64,000 nt of DNA. Source: Paracoccus contaminans (GTDB taxonomy: Bacteria > Pseudomonadota > Alphaproteobacteria > Rhodobacterales > Rhodobacteraceae). The DNA lies in assembly GCF_002105555.1 (NCBI RefSeq), contig NZ_CP020612.1:2100001-2164000 (forward strand). Reading direction: 5' to 3'. The notes under the pieces were generated by a model. It saw only the letters and a program-made list of their open reading frames with translations, did no database searches and was not told the DNA's origin. Both the position numbers and the translations under genes were made by a program. Positions within the stretch are counted from its first letter, which is position 1, and every line of letters begins with the position of its first letter. Shown piece by piece: positions 26,296 through 35,692 of this stretch.

Positions 26296-29200
26296 ATGAG
26301 CACGAGCACCGCGCCCGAATACGCCCTGTCGTTCAGCAGCGATGCGGTGCACCTGATGGAGCGGCCCGCCAGCGGCGCGCTTGCGTCGCTGCGCTGGCGC
26401 GAAAGGGCCTCGGCCCCGTTCGACGCCCCCGATTTCCGGGCCGAGATGGCGCGCCTGCGCAAGCTGGTCGCCAACGGGCCTGATGCGCGGGTGGCGCTGA
26501 TCATCCCCGATGACCAGATCCTTTATACCTCGCTGCCAATCCGGCCCGATGGCGACGTGGCGGCGGGCCTTGGGCCGGCGCTGGACGGGCTGACCCCTTA
26601 CGCGGTGGCGGATCTTGCATGGGACTGGCGGCCCGGCGCGCAGTCCCAGGATGTGCGCGTGGCCGCCGTGGCCCGCCAGACCCTGCGCGAGGCAGAGGCC
26701 TTTGCCCGCCGCCACGGCTTTGATGCCGACGGCTTTCTGGCCGATCCCGCCGAGGGCCTGTTCCCCGAGCAGCCGCGCTTTGCCGACATCGGGCCCGACC
26801 AGCAGGCGGAGGCCGCCGCACCGGCGGATGCGGCAGCCCCCGAGCCGGCGCCGGCCGACGAGCCGGGACTGTCCGTCAGCGATGATGAGACGGGGGCTGC
26901 GGCGGGCAGCGGCCCGGGCGATGCCGTCCAGGCAGACAGCGCCGCATCGGAGCCTGCGGACGCGGGCCCCGACATGGCGGGCGGAACGGCCGCTGCGGCG
27001 CAGGCGCGGCCCGAGCCTTCCGCCGCCGCAATGGCCGAAGGCATGTCCCAGGGGGGCGCCGGGCCCGAGGCTGGTGAAGCTGTTCATGCCGCAACCGCTG
27101 CCCTGCCTGACGGCGAGGCAGAGGGCGCCAAGGCGGACGCTGTCGCGCCGCTTTCCGGCGCGCTTGCGCCGGATGCGGCCGGGGCGGAGGGCGGGCCTGC
27201 CGGCAGAACGGATGCTGCGGCGGATGCGCCGGGCGATGGCGTGACCGATAAGGGTTTGGCCCAGGTTGCGGCAGTTCCGCCAGGGGCGGCTGGTTCGGGC
27301 GCGGCTGGTCCGGCCCCGGTCCTGTCATCCTCGGCCCGGCCTGCCGCCGCGTTGACAGAGCGGCGCGAGCCTGGCCGAAAGACCGGCTCTCGCGTCACCG
27401 ATTTCCTGCCCGACGATCTGCCGCCAGCCGCCCCGCAGGCTGCGGCTGTGCCTGCCGCGCCGGTCATGCCCCTGTCGGATCTGACCGACACGGCCGATGC
27501 GCCGGCCCATCCGGCCGCGCCGCCGCCTCTCAACCCGCGGGCCAAGGCGGTGCTGGACCGGGCCGCCGCCGCCCGCGCAAACATCGCGGACGAGCCGCCT
27601 GCCGCGCCTGCCCGTCATCCGGGCGCGCGCGGGGGCTTGGGCGGGCTGCTGGTGATGCTGGCCGCGCTGCTGCTGGGCCTGCTGCTGATCTGGTCCTTCG
27701 TGATCCCCGATCCGTCCGGGACGGAGAGCCTGGCCGGCGATGACTTGGCCGGGGAGAGCGCGGGGGCGCAAGCGGTCGCGGCGACGGGCCAGCCCGCTGC
27801 TTCGGCTTCCTCGCAAGCGCGCGCGGCGGCTGCGCCGACCCCTGCGGCCCCGGTCGCGACAGGCGGGGCCGCCCCAGCCGGGACGGGTTCGGCGGTGCCC
27901 GTGCCCGTGCCCATGGTCCAACCATCCACCGTTCAGGCATCCCGTCCCCAGGCGGCTGTGGTTCAGGCGCCTGCGGCCCCGCAAGCCAGCGTCCCCCAGA
28001 CTGGCCCGGCCCCCGCCGCGGCCCCGGCGCGGCCTGCTGCCGGCCAGCCCGTCATCGCGCAGCCCGGCGCCGCGGCCCCCTCGGCCGCCGGCCCGCTTGC
28101 GCCCGCTCAGGGTGCCGGCGCCTCGACCAGGCTGACCGTGCCGGTGGGCACGCCCGCCTCATCGGCACCGCCCGGCATGGCTGCGACGGCACCCTCCGCA
28201 GCGCCTGCCGCCCCTGCGGCGCCGATCGGCAATACCGCTCCGGCTGCGGCGACCCCGCGCGAGGGCGGCACGCAAGGCAGACCGGCGCAAGGGACAGGCA
28301 GGCAGGACGCGGGCGCGCAATCGGCGGGCACGCAGGCGGCAAAGGCAGCCGCCCCGGCCCGAGCCTCCGACGCGCCGGCAGCCGCCCCGGCCCCCAAGGC
28401 CGCGGGCGCGCCTGCGGCTCCCGCCCGGACAGCGGCGCCTAAGCCAGCGGCCCAGCGGCCCGCCACCGCCCCCCGGCGCCCGCAACCGGCGGCCGCGCCG
28501 CGCGCGGCGGATGCCGATCCGCTTCCCGCCGTGGTGCCGGGGCGGCGGGCGCTGACCCGTTCGGAACGCCCCGCCCTGCGTCCCGCCGGGGCCGAGCCGG
28601 CCGCCTCGGCCCCCGTCCGTGGGCCGGCGGCGCGCAGCGCCCGCCCCCCGGCAGCCGCCCCGGCCAAGGCCGAGGCAAAGCCCGCCGCGGCCCCGGCAAA
28701 GGCCGACCCCAAGCCCAACTCCGCCCCAGCCAAGGCCCCGGCAAAGCCCACCGCCGCGCCCGAGCGGGCCCGCCAGCCAGCGGCGGCGCCGGCAGCCTCG
28801 CCCCGTCCGCGCCCGCGCCCCGATGAAGGATCGGCTGATGAATCCGTGACCCCGGCCGAGATGACGCCGGCCGAACGGGCGACCGCCGATGCCTGGCTGG
28901 CCGATCTTTACCGCGCCAATCCCGGCCTTTTGCGGCTGGCGAACACGCCCGGCGGGGCACAGGCGCCCGTGCGGCTGGCCGAGGTGCGCCCCTCGCACCG
29001 GCCAGGTGCGGCGAAGACGGCCATCGATGCCGCCGTGGAACGGGCCGTCGCCGAAGCGCCGCCCGAACGGAAAAAGCCCGCCCCTGCCGCCAAGGCCAAG
29101 GCCAAGGCCAAGGCCAAGGCCAAGGCGGAAGCCAAGTCGGAGCCGGCCAAGGCCAAGTCAAGCGACGGGGCGGACGGGGCGCGCCCCGCCGCCAGGTCCA

Positions 29201-30396
29201 AGGGCGCTGACACCGCAAAAGATGCCGACAGCGGCAAGGACGGCGCCTCCGCGGCGCGGAAGAAGTCGGCCGGCGCCTCGACCGCGCATGAAGGAAACGA
29301 CAAGGCCCCCGCCGAAAAGGGCAAGGCGGCTGGAAAGGACTCGGCTGGAAAGGACAAGGGCAAGGACCCGGCCGGCAAGGATGCCGGCAAGGACGATCCT
29401 GTCCGGTCCGCCAGCGCGCCTGCCGACCGTCCGGCCGACCGGCCCGGGCGCAAGGGCAAGGCGGGGGGCGGCGAGATCGCCTCGAAAAAGGCGGTCGAGG
29501 ATGCCATCGCCGATGCGGTGAGAAAATCCACCGCGACGCCGGGCGCGGTCGCCCTGGCGGCGCCGAAATCGCTGATACCCGCACGCAAGCCCGCCCAGAC
29601 GGATGAGGGCGATGCCGGCAAGGGCGGCAAGGACAAGGCTGCGCCGGAAAAGCGCGCCGCCGACGCTGGCGGGGCAGACAAGAAGGGCGGCGCTGACCGG
29701 GCCGGCGCGCCCAAGGCCGCGGCTGCCAAGGCCGACCCCGAGGCAGAGGCCGTCGCCGCCGCTGCCGCCGCCAGCCGCCGCGTTCCGCAGGTCGAGCCGC
29801 GCTTCGATGCGGCGCCGCAGCCTGCCATCCCGCCCGTCATCCAGCCCCCGGCCCAGGTGCAGCCCCAGATCGCTGCGCGGGCACCTGCCGCGGGGCTGTC
29901 GCCCGCTCCGCTGGCGCAGCAGCCGGCGGAGGCGCAGTCGGCCGTGGAGGAACAGCTTCAGGCCCAGGCCGCCGCGCGCGCACGCGCGGGGGCCGAACTG
30001 GCCGAGGCTCAGGCCCGCGCCGCCGCCGAGGCGCGCGCGCGCGCCCAGGCCGCGGCCGAGGAACGGGCCGCCATCGCCTCGGGGCGCACCTATACCCCGC
30101 CCGAGGTGGACAACGAACCCGATGTCGCCGTCGCCCCCGCCAAGGGCACCAGCAAGGGCCAGGTCGCCACCGCCGCCACCGTCGGGGGCATGGACATCGG
30201 CAAGACCCAGGTGATCGGCGTCATCGGCGCAGGCCGCGCCAGCCGCGGGCTGATCCGCCTGCGCAGCGGCAAGATCGTGACGGTCCGCCTTGGCGACCGC
30301 ATCGATGGCGGGGCGATCAATTCGATCGGGAACGGGCGCATCAGCTATGTCAAGGGCGGCAGGCAATTCAACCTGCCGATCCTCAATGGGCGCTGA
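26296..30396 (+). CDS. Giant single-pass protein with GspL-like N-terminus and GspC/PilP-like C-terminus
   Basis: A 1366-residue protein. Residues 1-165 form a compact domain that resembles the cytosolic actin-like part of GspL/PilM (VALIIPDDQILYTSLPIRP, LTPYAVADLAWDW, VRVAAVARQTLREAEAF). An Ala/Pro/Glu-rich linker follows, then one membrane helix at about residues 445-470 (LLVMLAALLLGLLLIWSFVI). The presumed periplasmic part has an Ala/Pro-rich stretch to about 840, a Lys/Ala-rich stretch to about 1150 (including six GCCAAG repeats at 29089-29124) and a coiled-coil-like segment near 1217-1263. The final 65 residues (TQVIGVIGAGRASRGLIRLR, VRLGDRIDGGAINSIGN) resemble the GspC/PilP homology domain. 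No other secretion genes are nearby. Homology at both ends is from motif memory and is tentative; low-complexity parts may be misnamed as IF-2 by automatic tools. Confidence 0.6.
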   Translation: MSTSTAPEYALSFSSDAVHLMERPASGALASLRWRERASAPFDAPDFRAEMARLRKLVANGPDARVALIIPDDQILYTSLPIRPDGDVAAGLGPALDGLTPYAVADLAWDWRPGAQSQDVRVAAVARQTLREAEAFARRHGFDADGFLADPAEGLFPEQPRFADIGPDQQAEAAAPADAAAPEPAPADEPGLSVSDDETGAAAGSGPGDAVQADSAASEPADAGPDMAGGTAAAAQARPEPSAAAMAEGMSQGGAGPEAGEAVHAATAALPDGEAEGAKADAVAPLSGALAPDAAGAEGGPAGRTDAAADAPGDGVTDKGLAQVAAVPPGAAGSGAAGPAPVLSSSARPAAALTERREPGRKTGSRVTDFLPDDLPPAAPQAAAVPAAPVMPLSDLTDTADAPAHPAAPPPLNPRAKAVLDRAAAARANIADEPPAAPARHPGARGGLGGLLVMLAALLLGLLLIWSFVIPDPSGTESLAGDDLAGESAGAQAVAATGQPAASASSQARAAAAPTPAAPVATGGAAPAGTGSAVPVPVPMVQPSTVQASRPQAAVVQAPAAPQASVPQTGPAPAAAPARPAAGQPVIAQPGAAAPSAAGPLAPAQGAGASTRLTVPVGTPASSAPPGMAATAPSAAPAAPAAPIGNTAPAAATPREGGTQGRPAQGTGRQDAGAQSAGTQAAKAAAPARASDAPAAAPAPKAAGAPAAPARTAAPKPAAQRPATAPRRPQPAAAPRAADADPLPAVVPGRRALTRSERPALRPAGAEPAASAPVRGPAARSARPPAAAPAKAEAKPAAAPAKADPKPNSAPAKAPAKPTAAPERARQPAAAPAASPRPRPRPDEGSADESVTPAEMTPAERATADAWLADLYRANPGLLRLANTPGGAQAPVRLAEVRPSHRPGAAKTAIDAAVERAVAEAPPERKKPAPAAKAKAKAKAKAKAEAKSEPAKAKSSDGADGARPAARSKGADTAKDADSGKDGASAARKKSAGASTAHEGNDKAPAEKGKAAGKDSAGKDKGKDPAGKDAGKDDPVRSASAPADRPADRPGRKGKAGGGEIASKKAVEDAIADAVRKSTATPGAVALAAPKSLIPARKPAQTDEGDAGKGGKDKAAPEKRAADAGGADKKGGADRAGAPKAAAAKADPEAEAVAAAAAASRRVPQVEPRFDAAPQPAIPPVIQPPAQVQPQIAARAPAAGLSPAPLAQQPAEAQSAVEEQLQAQAAARARAGAELAEAQARAAAEARARAQAAAEERAAIASGRTYTPPEVDNEPDVAVAPAKGTSKGQVATAATVGGMDIGKTQVIGVIGAGRASRGLIRLRSGKIVTVRLGDRIDGGAINSIGNGRISYVKGGRQFNLPILNGR
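29089..29124 (+). repeat. Six tandem copies of GCCAAG inside the giant protein gene
   Basis: Six perfect 6-bp units encode alternating Ala-Lys. In-frame copy changes would lengthen or shorten the Lys-rich spacer without breaking the frame. Confidence 0.95.
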
Positions 30397-30441
30397 GGCG
30401 GCCCCGGCCTCTACCGCGTTCCGGCGGGCGCGGGTGGCCTG

Positions 30442-32337
30442 ATGGCAGCGTTCCTGCTGATCTCTGCCGTCTACCTTTCCGCGATGGTGGTGGCCGTGCC
30501 GATCTCGGCCCGGCTCGGCCTTGGGTCGGTGCTGGGTTATCTGATGGCGGGCATCGTGATCGGCCCGGTGCTGCATCTTGCCGGCACCGCGGGCGATGTC
30601 GCCGACCTGCAGCATTTCGCCGAATTCGGCGTCGTCATGATGCTGTTCCTGATCGGGCTTGAGCTTGAGCCGCGCCAGCTTTGGGCGATGCGCAAGCGGC
30701 TGGTCGGGCTGGGCGGCATGCAGATCGTCGGCACCACCGTCTCGCTTTTCGTTCTGGGCCTGGTGCTGCACCAGACATGGCAGGTGGCGCTGACGCTGGG
30801 GCTGATCCTGTCGCTCAGCTCGACCGCCATCGTGCTGCAGACGCTTTCGGAAAAAAGCCTGATGAAGACCGGCGGCGGCCGCGGCGCCTTTGCGGTGCTG
30901 CTGACGCAGGACATCGCGGTGATCCCGATCCTTGCGCTGCTGCCGCTGCTGGCCGCGTCGGGGGCGGGTTCGGACGACCATGGCGGACCGGGCGCACAGT
31001 TCATGGCCGACCTGCCGGGCTGGGCGGCGACGCTGGTCACGCTGGGCGCCGTGGGGCTGGTGGTGGTGCTGGGGCAGTTCGCCTTTCGCCCGCTGTTCCG
31101 CTTTGTCCAGGCCGCCCGCCTGCAGGAGATGAACACGGCCGTCGCGCTGCTGATCGTGGTGGGGATCGCTGCGCTGATGAACATGGTGGGGCTGTCCCCC
31201 GCGCTGGGGACGTTCCTGGCCGGCGTCATGCTGGCGGGGTCCGAGTTCCGGCACGAGCTTGAGGCCCAGGTCGCGCCTTTCAAGGGGCTGCTGCTGGGGC
31301 TGTTCTTCATCACCGTCGGGGCGGGGATGAACTTTACCATGCTGTTCGACCGACCGGTCGTGGTCATGGGCGTGACGGTGCTGGTCATCGCCATCAAGGC
31401 AGGGGTGCTGTTTGCCGCCGCACGGATGGCGGGAATGGCCGGGCGCGACCGGATCCTGTTCACGCTGTCGCTGGCGCAGGCGGGCGAGTTCGGCTTTGTG
31501 CTGCTGTCCTATGCGATGGGGCTGGACATCCTTGACCAGCAGCTTGCGGAGGGCTTCTTGCTGGTCATCGCCCTGTCGATGCTGGCCACGCCGCTGCTGT
31601 TCATCCTGTATGACCAGACGGCCGCCTGGCTGAGCGAGGAACGCGCCCCCCGCCTGCCTGACCGGATCGACGACCAGCAGCCCGTCATCATCGCCGGGAT
31701 CGGCCGGTTCGGGCAGGTGGTGAACCGGCTTGTCACCAATGCGGGCTTCAGGACGGTGGTGCTGGATCATGATCTGGACACCATCCAGCTGATGCGCCGT
31801 TTCGGCGGCAAGGGTTATTTCGGCGATCCGACGCGCCCGCAGATCCTGGCGGCCGCGGGGCTGGAAAAGGCATCCGTTCTGGTGGCAGCCCTGGATGACC
31901 GCGATGCGAACCTGCGTCTGGTGCGCTATGCGCGCGAACAGCGCCCCGATCTGGTGATCGTCGCGCGCGCGCGCGACCGCGTGGGCGTCTATGAGCTGTT
32001 CGACGCGAAGGCCGACCATATCGTGCGCGAGATGTTCGACAGTTCGCTGCGGGCGGGGCGCTATGTGCTGGAAAATCTAGGCCTGTCCCAATACGAGGCC
32101 AACGAGCTTGAGCGCATCTTCTATCGCCATGACCGCGCCGGGCTGCGCGAGCTGGCCGAGCTGTGGAAGCCGGGCGTCCCGCTCGACCAGAATGCCGAAT
32201 ATATCCGCCGCTCACGCGAGCTGAACGCGGCGCTGGAAACCGCGCTGATGGAACGCTTTTCCGGCAGTGTCGATCCGCTTGAAAACGGCGCCGCATCGCA
32301 GGACGAGGCGCCCGAACACGGGCTGGACGCCGCCTGA
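30442..32337 (+). CDS. CPA2-family monovalent cation:proton antiporter with RCK domain (KefB/C-like)
   Basis: A 631-residue inner-membrane protein with about 12 membrane segments (residues 1-390) and a cytosolic RCK-N (TrkA-N) nucleotide-binding domain starting at IIAGIGRFGQVVNRLV near residue 416. Features of the CPA2 group are GYLMAGIVIGP, FGVVMMLFLIGLELEP, SSTAIVLQTL and LTQDIAVIPILALLP. It most resembles glutathione-gated K+ efflux proteins KefB/KefC, but gating and ion are not shown by the sequence, and no KefF/G-like quinone reductase gene is adjacent. It starts 45 nt after the giant protein gene and may share its transcript. Confidence 0.9.
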   Translation: MAAFLLISAVYLSAMVVAVPISARLGLGSVLGYLMAGIVIGPVLHLAGTAGDVADLQHFAEFGVVMMLFLIGLELEPRQLWAMRKRLVGLGGMQIVGTTVSLFVLGLVLHQTWQVALTLGLILSLSSTAIVLQTLSEKSLMKTGGGRGAFAVLLTQDIAVIPILALLPLLAASGAGSDDHGGPGAQFMADLPGWAATLVTLGAVGLVVVLGQFAFRPLFRFVQAARLQEMNTAVALLIVVGIAALMNMVGLSPALGTFLAGVMLAGSEFRHELEAQVAPFKGLLLGLFFITVGAGMNFTMLFDRPVVVMGVTVLVIAIKAGVLFAAARMAGMAGRDRILFTLSLAQAGEFGFVLLSYAMGLDILDQQLAEGFLLVIALSMLATPLLFILYDQTAAWLSEERAPRLPDRIDDQQPVIIAGIGRFGQVVNRLVTNAGFRTVVLDHDLDTIQLMRRFGGKGYFGDPTRPQILAAAGLEKASVLVAALDDRDANLRLVRYAREQRPDLVIVARARDRVGVYELFDAKADHIVREMFDSSLRAGRYVLENLGLSQYEANELERIFYRHDRAGLRELAELWKPGVPLDQNAEYIRRSRELNAALETALMERFSGSVDPLENGAASQDEAPEHGLDAA

Positions 32338-32359
32338 GGCCGCGCCTGGCCCGCGCCGG

Positions 32360-32986
32360 TCAGCGGCAATAGCGCTGGCTGCGGGTGAAACCGGCGATGT
32401 CTGCCCGCCTCTGGGCCGAGCGCAGCGGCAGCCATTCGCGCGCCGCCCCCAGCCAGCCGCGCTTGCCGGCGGTGTCGGGTGCGGCGATGGCGTTGTCGCG
32501 GGCAATGCTGCGATCAAGGATGCGCACCGCGCAGCGCAGCCTGTCGCCATCGCTCAGCATCGAGCCGCTGCATCCATGCGCCCGCGCCAGCGGGTTCGTG
32601 ATCTGCACCAGCGCGGGCGCCTTTTCAGCGCCCTCTGCCTTGCCCCGCCCCTCGCCTGCGATCGATCCGATCAGCCCGGCCCAGAAGGCGGCGCGGTTTT
32701 CGCGCGTGGCGCGCGCATAGCCGGGGCAGTATTGCAGCACGTCGCTGGGCATCGAGGACAGCAGCGTGACCCCTTCGGCGTTCAGCGCCGCCATCGCCGC
32801 CTCGGTCCATTCGGGGTCCGGCTGCTGGGATGGGGGTTCCGCGCGCCCCGGGTGCAGCGCCCGGCCGAGCGGCGAGGGGCGGGTGCTGGCCGCGATCGTG
32901 GGCGCCGAGGTGGCGTTTCGCGCGGCGCTTTCTATTCCGCAGGCGGCCAGCGCCAGGATCGCCCCCGCAGCCATGATCGTCCGCAT
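32360..32986 (-). CDS. Lipoprotein with a possible lysozyme-like fold
   Basis: A 208-residue predicted lipoprotein: signal peptide with a lipobox LAAC (Cys at residue 16), then a Ser/Pro-rich linker. The folded part (about residues 60-205) reads EWTEAAMAALNAEG, YCPGYARATRENRAAFWAGLIGSIAGEGRG, AHGCSGSMLSDGDRLRCAVRIL and a terminal YCR. The pattern of a Trp-rich helix with an invariant-looking Glu (SIAGEGRG), followed by Cys-rich helices, is what I recall of lysozyme-like Rhodobacteraceae lipoproteins. A peptidoglycan-cleaving role is inference. AGGGAA precedes the start. Convergent with the antiporter gene. Confidence 0.6.
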   Translation of the reverse strand: MRTIMAAGAILALAACGIESAARNATSAPTIAASTRPSPLGRALHPGRAEPPSQQPDPEWTEAAMAALNAEGVTLLSSMPSDVLQYCPGYARATRENRAAFWAGLIGSIAGEGRGKAEGAEKAPALVQITNPLARAHGCSGSMLSDGDRLRCAVRILDRSIARDNAIAAPDTAGKRGWLGAAREWLPLRSAQRRADIAGFTRSQRYCR

Positions 32987-33164
32987 GTTCCCTGCCTTTC
33001 GCCTTGTCCTGTGCCGCCCCCTCTAGCACCCATGGGGCGGGCTGCTCAAACCCGGACTGCGCGCGGCCGGGCGGAACCGGCATTCCGTCGCGCATGCCGG
33101 GCGCGGTGTCACGCTTCTGTCACGGGCCTCGCCGATCCTGCCGGCGCCCTGCAGGAGAAAGCGC

Positions 33165-34484
33165 ATGTCCCGTTCGATCGTCGCCGTTGAAAGCACCGCC
33201 GCCGAAGCCCCGATAGGCCAGGTCGCCAGCGGGACGCTGATCGTGCCCGGCTGGCGGGGCATGGGCACCGCCAGCGCCGCCGTCCTGCAGTTCGAGACGC
33301 AGTTCCTGGCCCAGACGATGGTGGCGGGCGATCCGGGGCTTGCCAACATGACCACCGTGGCGATCGCGTCCTTTTCCCCCGGCGCGGGCGCCCCGCGCCT
33401 GCCGGTGACCGAGGTGGCCAGCACGCATGTCTCGACCGCGGTCTATGTTCCAAGCTGGGGCTTCGGCACCCCGTTCACCCATGCCCATGCGCTGAGCAGC
33501 CCCGTGCCGTGCAGCGCCGTGCCGCGCGCCGATTTCGCCATCGCCGTGGCCTTTGCAAGCCGCAGCGATGTCTATCACAACGGCGCGCCGGTCCCGGCGG
33601 TCTATGGGGTGTCGTTCTTCAATGCCTGGGCGACGATGCGATACGATGTCGAGGCGCGGCAGTTCGGCGCGGCCGCCGACCATGTGACGGGCACGTCCTA
33701 TGCGGATTCGGTAGATATGGGGCTGGGCAACGACTGGTTCTCGGGCGGGCGCGGCAATGATTATGCCTGGGGCGGCCTGGGCAATGACACGATCGCCGGC
33801 GGGGTCGGCAACGACACGCTGGTCGGCATGGACGGGGCCGATTCCCTTGTCGGGGATGCGGGGGACGACCTGCTGTCGGCGGGCGCCGGCCGCGATATCC
33901 TGATCGGCGGGGATGGCGACGATCAGCTTGCCGGCGGCGATGGCGAGGACGCCCTGTCGGGCGGTGCGGGCCGCGACAAGCTGGACGGGGGCGCGGGCTT
34001 CGACGTGCTCAAGGGTGGCGATGACAACGACACGCTGAACGGGATGGGCGACCGGGACCAGCTTTACGGCGGCAACGGCGATGACGTGCTGAACGGCAGC
34101 GTCGGCGACGACCTGCTGGTGGGCGATGCCGGCCAGGACATCCTGATCGGCGGCGCGGGCCGCGACAAGCTGTGGGGCGCCGGCCCGGTGGGCGAGCGGG
34201 ACCATTTCGTCTTTCTGTCCGCATCGGACAGCCCGGCGGATGCGGGGCATGATGTCATCTACGATTTCCGCAGCGGCACCGACCGCATCAACCTGTCGGC
34301 GATCGACGCCGATCCCGCCACCTCGACCAATGATGCCTTCACCTATGCGGCAGGGCCGGCGGCCCATGCGGTCTGGTTCGCGAGCGGCACCGTCCTGGTG
34401 GACGTGAATGGCGACAGCCGCGCGGACATGTGGATCGAACTGGCCGGGGTCAAGCAGGTCGCCGCCGGAGACTTCATCCTCTAG
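33165..34484 (+). CDS. RTX calcium-binding protein, likely type I secreted
   Basis: A 439-residue protein without an N-terminal signal peptide. Residues 1-180 are a beta-rich domain I do not recognise. From about residue 185 to 345 there are roughly 15 nonapeptide repeats of the GGxGxDxLx kind (for example GGDGDDQLAGG, GGAGRDKLDGG), which fold as a Ca2+-binding beta-roll. The end (DVIYDFRSGTDRINLSAID, DMWIELAGV, DFIL) is the usual C-terminal type I secretion region. AGGAG lies about 9 nt before the ATG. No ABC exporter genes are adjacent, so secretion would rely on one elsewhere. Function of the N-terminal domain is unknown. Confidence 0.85.
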   Translation: MSRSIVAVESTAAEAPIGQVASGTLIVPGWRGMGTASAAVLQFETQFLAQTMVAGDPGLANMTTVAIASFSPGAGAPRLPVTEVASTHVSTAVYVPSWGFGTPFTHAHALSSPVPCSAVPRADFAIAVAFASRSDVYHNGAPVPAVYGVSFFNAWATMRYDVEARQFGAAADHVTGTSYADSVDMGLGNDWFSGGRGNDYAWGGLGNDTIAGGVGNDTLVGMDGADSLVGDAGDDLLSAGAGRDILIGGDGDDQLAGGDGEDALSGGAGRDKLDGGAGFDVLKGGDDNDTLNGMGDRDQLYGGNGDDVLNGSVGDDLLVGDAGQDILIGGAGRDKLWGAGPVGERDHFVFLSASDSPADAGHDVIYDFRSGTDRINLSAIDADPATSTNDAFTYAAGPAAHAVWFASGTVLVDVNGDSRADMWIELAGVKQVAAGDFIL

Positions 34485-34496
34485 GGCGCAAAGGGC

Positions 34497-35678
34497 TCAG
34501 CCCAGAAGGCGCATCGCCGCCGTCAGCCCGTCCAGCGTCAGCGGCATCATGCGCCCCACGAAGATGCCGCCGATCATCCCGATCGAGGCGGTATGATCCC
34601 AGTGCTGGCGGGGAACCGGGTTCAGCCAGACATGGTCGGGCCAGGTTTCGCACAGCCGCCGCAGCCACAGCTCGCCCGGTTCGGGGTTCCAGTGTTCGCT
34701 GGCGCCCCCCGGCGCGACGATCTCATAGGGCGACATCGCGGCATCGCCCACCACGATCACCTTCCAGTCGCGGCCATAGCGGTTGAGCAGATCCCAGGTC
34801 GGCACCGTCTCGTCCCAGCGGCGGCGGTTGTCGCGCCAGACCGCCTCGTAAAGGCAGTTGTGGAAATAATAGTGTTCGAGGTTGCGGAACTCGGACCGGC
34901 AGGCGGAAAACAGCTCGTCCACGATGCGGACGTGATCGTCCATGCTGCCGCCTGCGTCCAGCAGCAGCAGCACCTTGACGGCATTGCGCCGTTCGGGGCG
35001 CGTCCGCACGTCGATATAGCCGTGGTCGGCCGTGGCGCGGATCGTGGCGGGCAGGTCCAGCTCGTCCGCCGCCCCCTGGCGCGCCCATTGCCGCAGCCGT
35101 TTGAGCGCCACCTTGACGTTGCGGGTGCCCAGTTCCACCCGGTCGTCGAAATCGCGGAACTCGCGCCTGTCCCAGACCTTGACGGCGCGGCGGTGGCGGC
35201 TTTCCTGCTGGCCGATCCGCACGCCCTCGGGATTGTAGCCGTAGGCGCCGAAGGGCGAGGTGCCGGCGGTGCCGATCCACTTGCTGCCGCCCTGGTGGCG
35301 GCCCTTCTGTTCGGCCAGCCGCTCGCGCAGCCTGTCCATCAGCGCCTGAAAGCTGCCCGTGCCCTGGACGGCGGCCCTTTCCGCGTCGGTCAGCAGCCGT
35401 TCGGCCAGCTTTTCCAGCCATTCGCGGGGCAGGGCGGTTTCGCTGACCAGCGCCTCGACGGGGACAGTCTCCAGCCCCGAAAAGCTTTCGGCAAAGGCGC
35501 GGTCGTATCGGTCGATGTGCCGCTCGTCCTTGACCAGCACGGCGCGGCCGAGGCTGTGGAACTCATCGACCGACCAGCCCGCCGCGCCGGCATCCATCGC
35601 CGCCATGAGATCGAGCCATTCGCGCAGGCTGACCGGCACCCCCTGCCGGCGCAGCGCGTCCAGAAAGGGCAGGAACAT
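34497..35678 (-). CDS. CoxE-type VWA-domain protein
   Basis: A 393-residue protein of the COG3825/CoxE group. The N-terminal half (FLDALRRQGVPVSLREWLDL, GGSKWIGTAGTSPFGAYGYN) and the VWA domain starting near residue 240 with the MIDAS-like LLLLDAGGSMDDHV are characteristic. Such proteins act with MoxR AAA+ ATPases in maturation of enzyme cofactors or complexes. No MoxR gene is adjacent, only the small membrane protein upstream on the same strand, which ends 15 nt before this start. The start at 35678 (MFLPFLDALRRQG) has no strong ribosome site. Confidence 0.85.
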   Translation of the reverse strand: MFLPFLDALRRQGVPVSLREWLDLMAAMDAGAAGWSVDEFHSLGRAVLVKDERHIDRYDRAFAESFSGLETVPVEALVSETALPREWLEKLAERLLTDAERAAVQGTGSFQALMDRLRERLAEQKGRHQGGSKWIGTAGTSPFGAYGYNPEGVRIGQQESRHRRAVKVWDRREFRDFDDRVELGTRNVKVALKRLRQWARQGAADELDLPATIRATADHGYIDVRTRPERRNAVKVLLLLDAGGSMDDHVRIVDELFSACRSEFRNLEHYYFHNCLYEAVWRDNRRRWDETVPTWDLLNRYGRDWKVIVVGDAAMSPYEIVAPGGASEHWNPEPGELWLRRLCETWPDHVWLNPVPRQHWDHTASIGMIGGIFVGRMMPLTLDGLTAAMRLLG

Positions 35679-35692
35679 CGCCGCGCGCCCCG

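Noticed and set aside
29158..32019. A 953-codon minus-strand frame across the giant protein and antiporter genes
   Set aside because: Opposite to the antiporter with its clear membrane pattern; the translation has no coherent domains.
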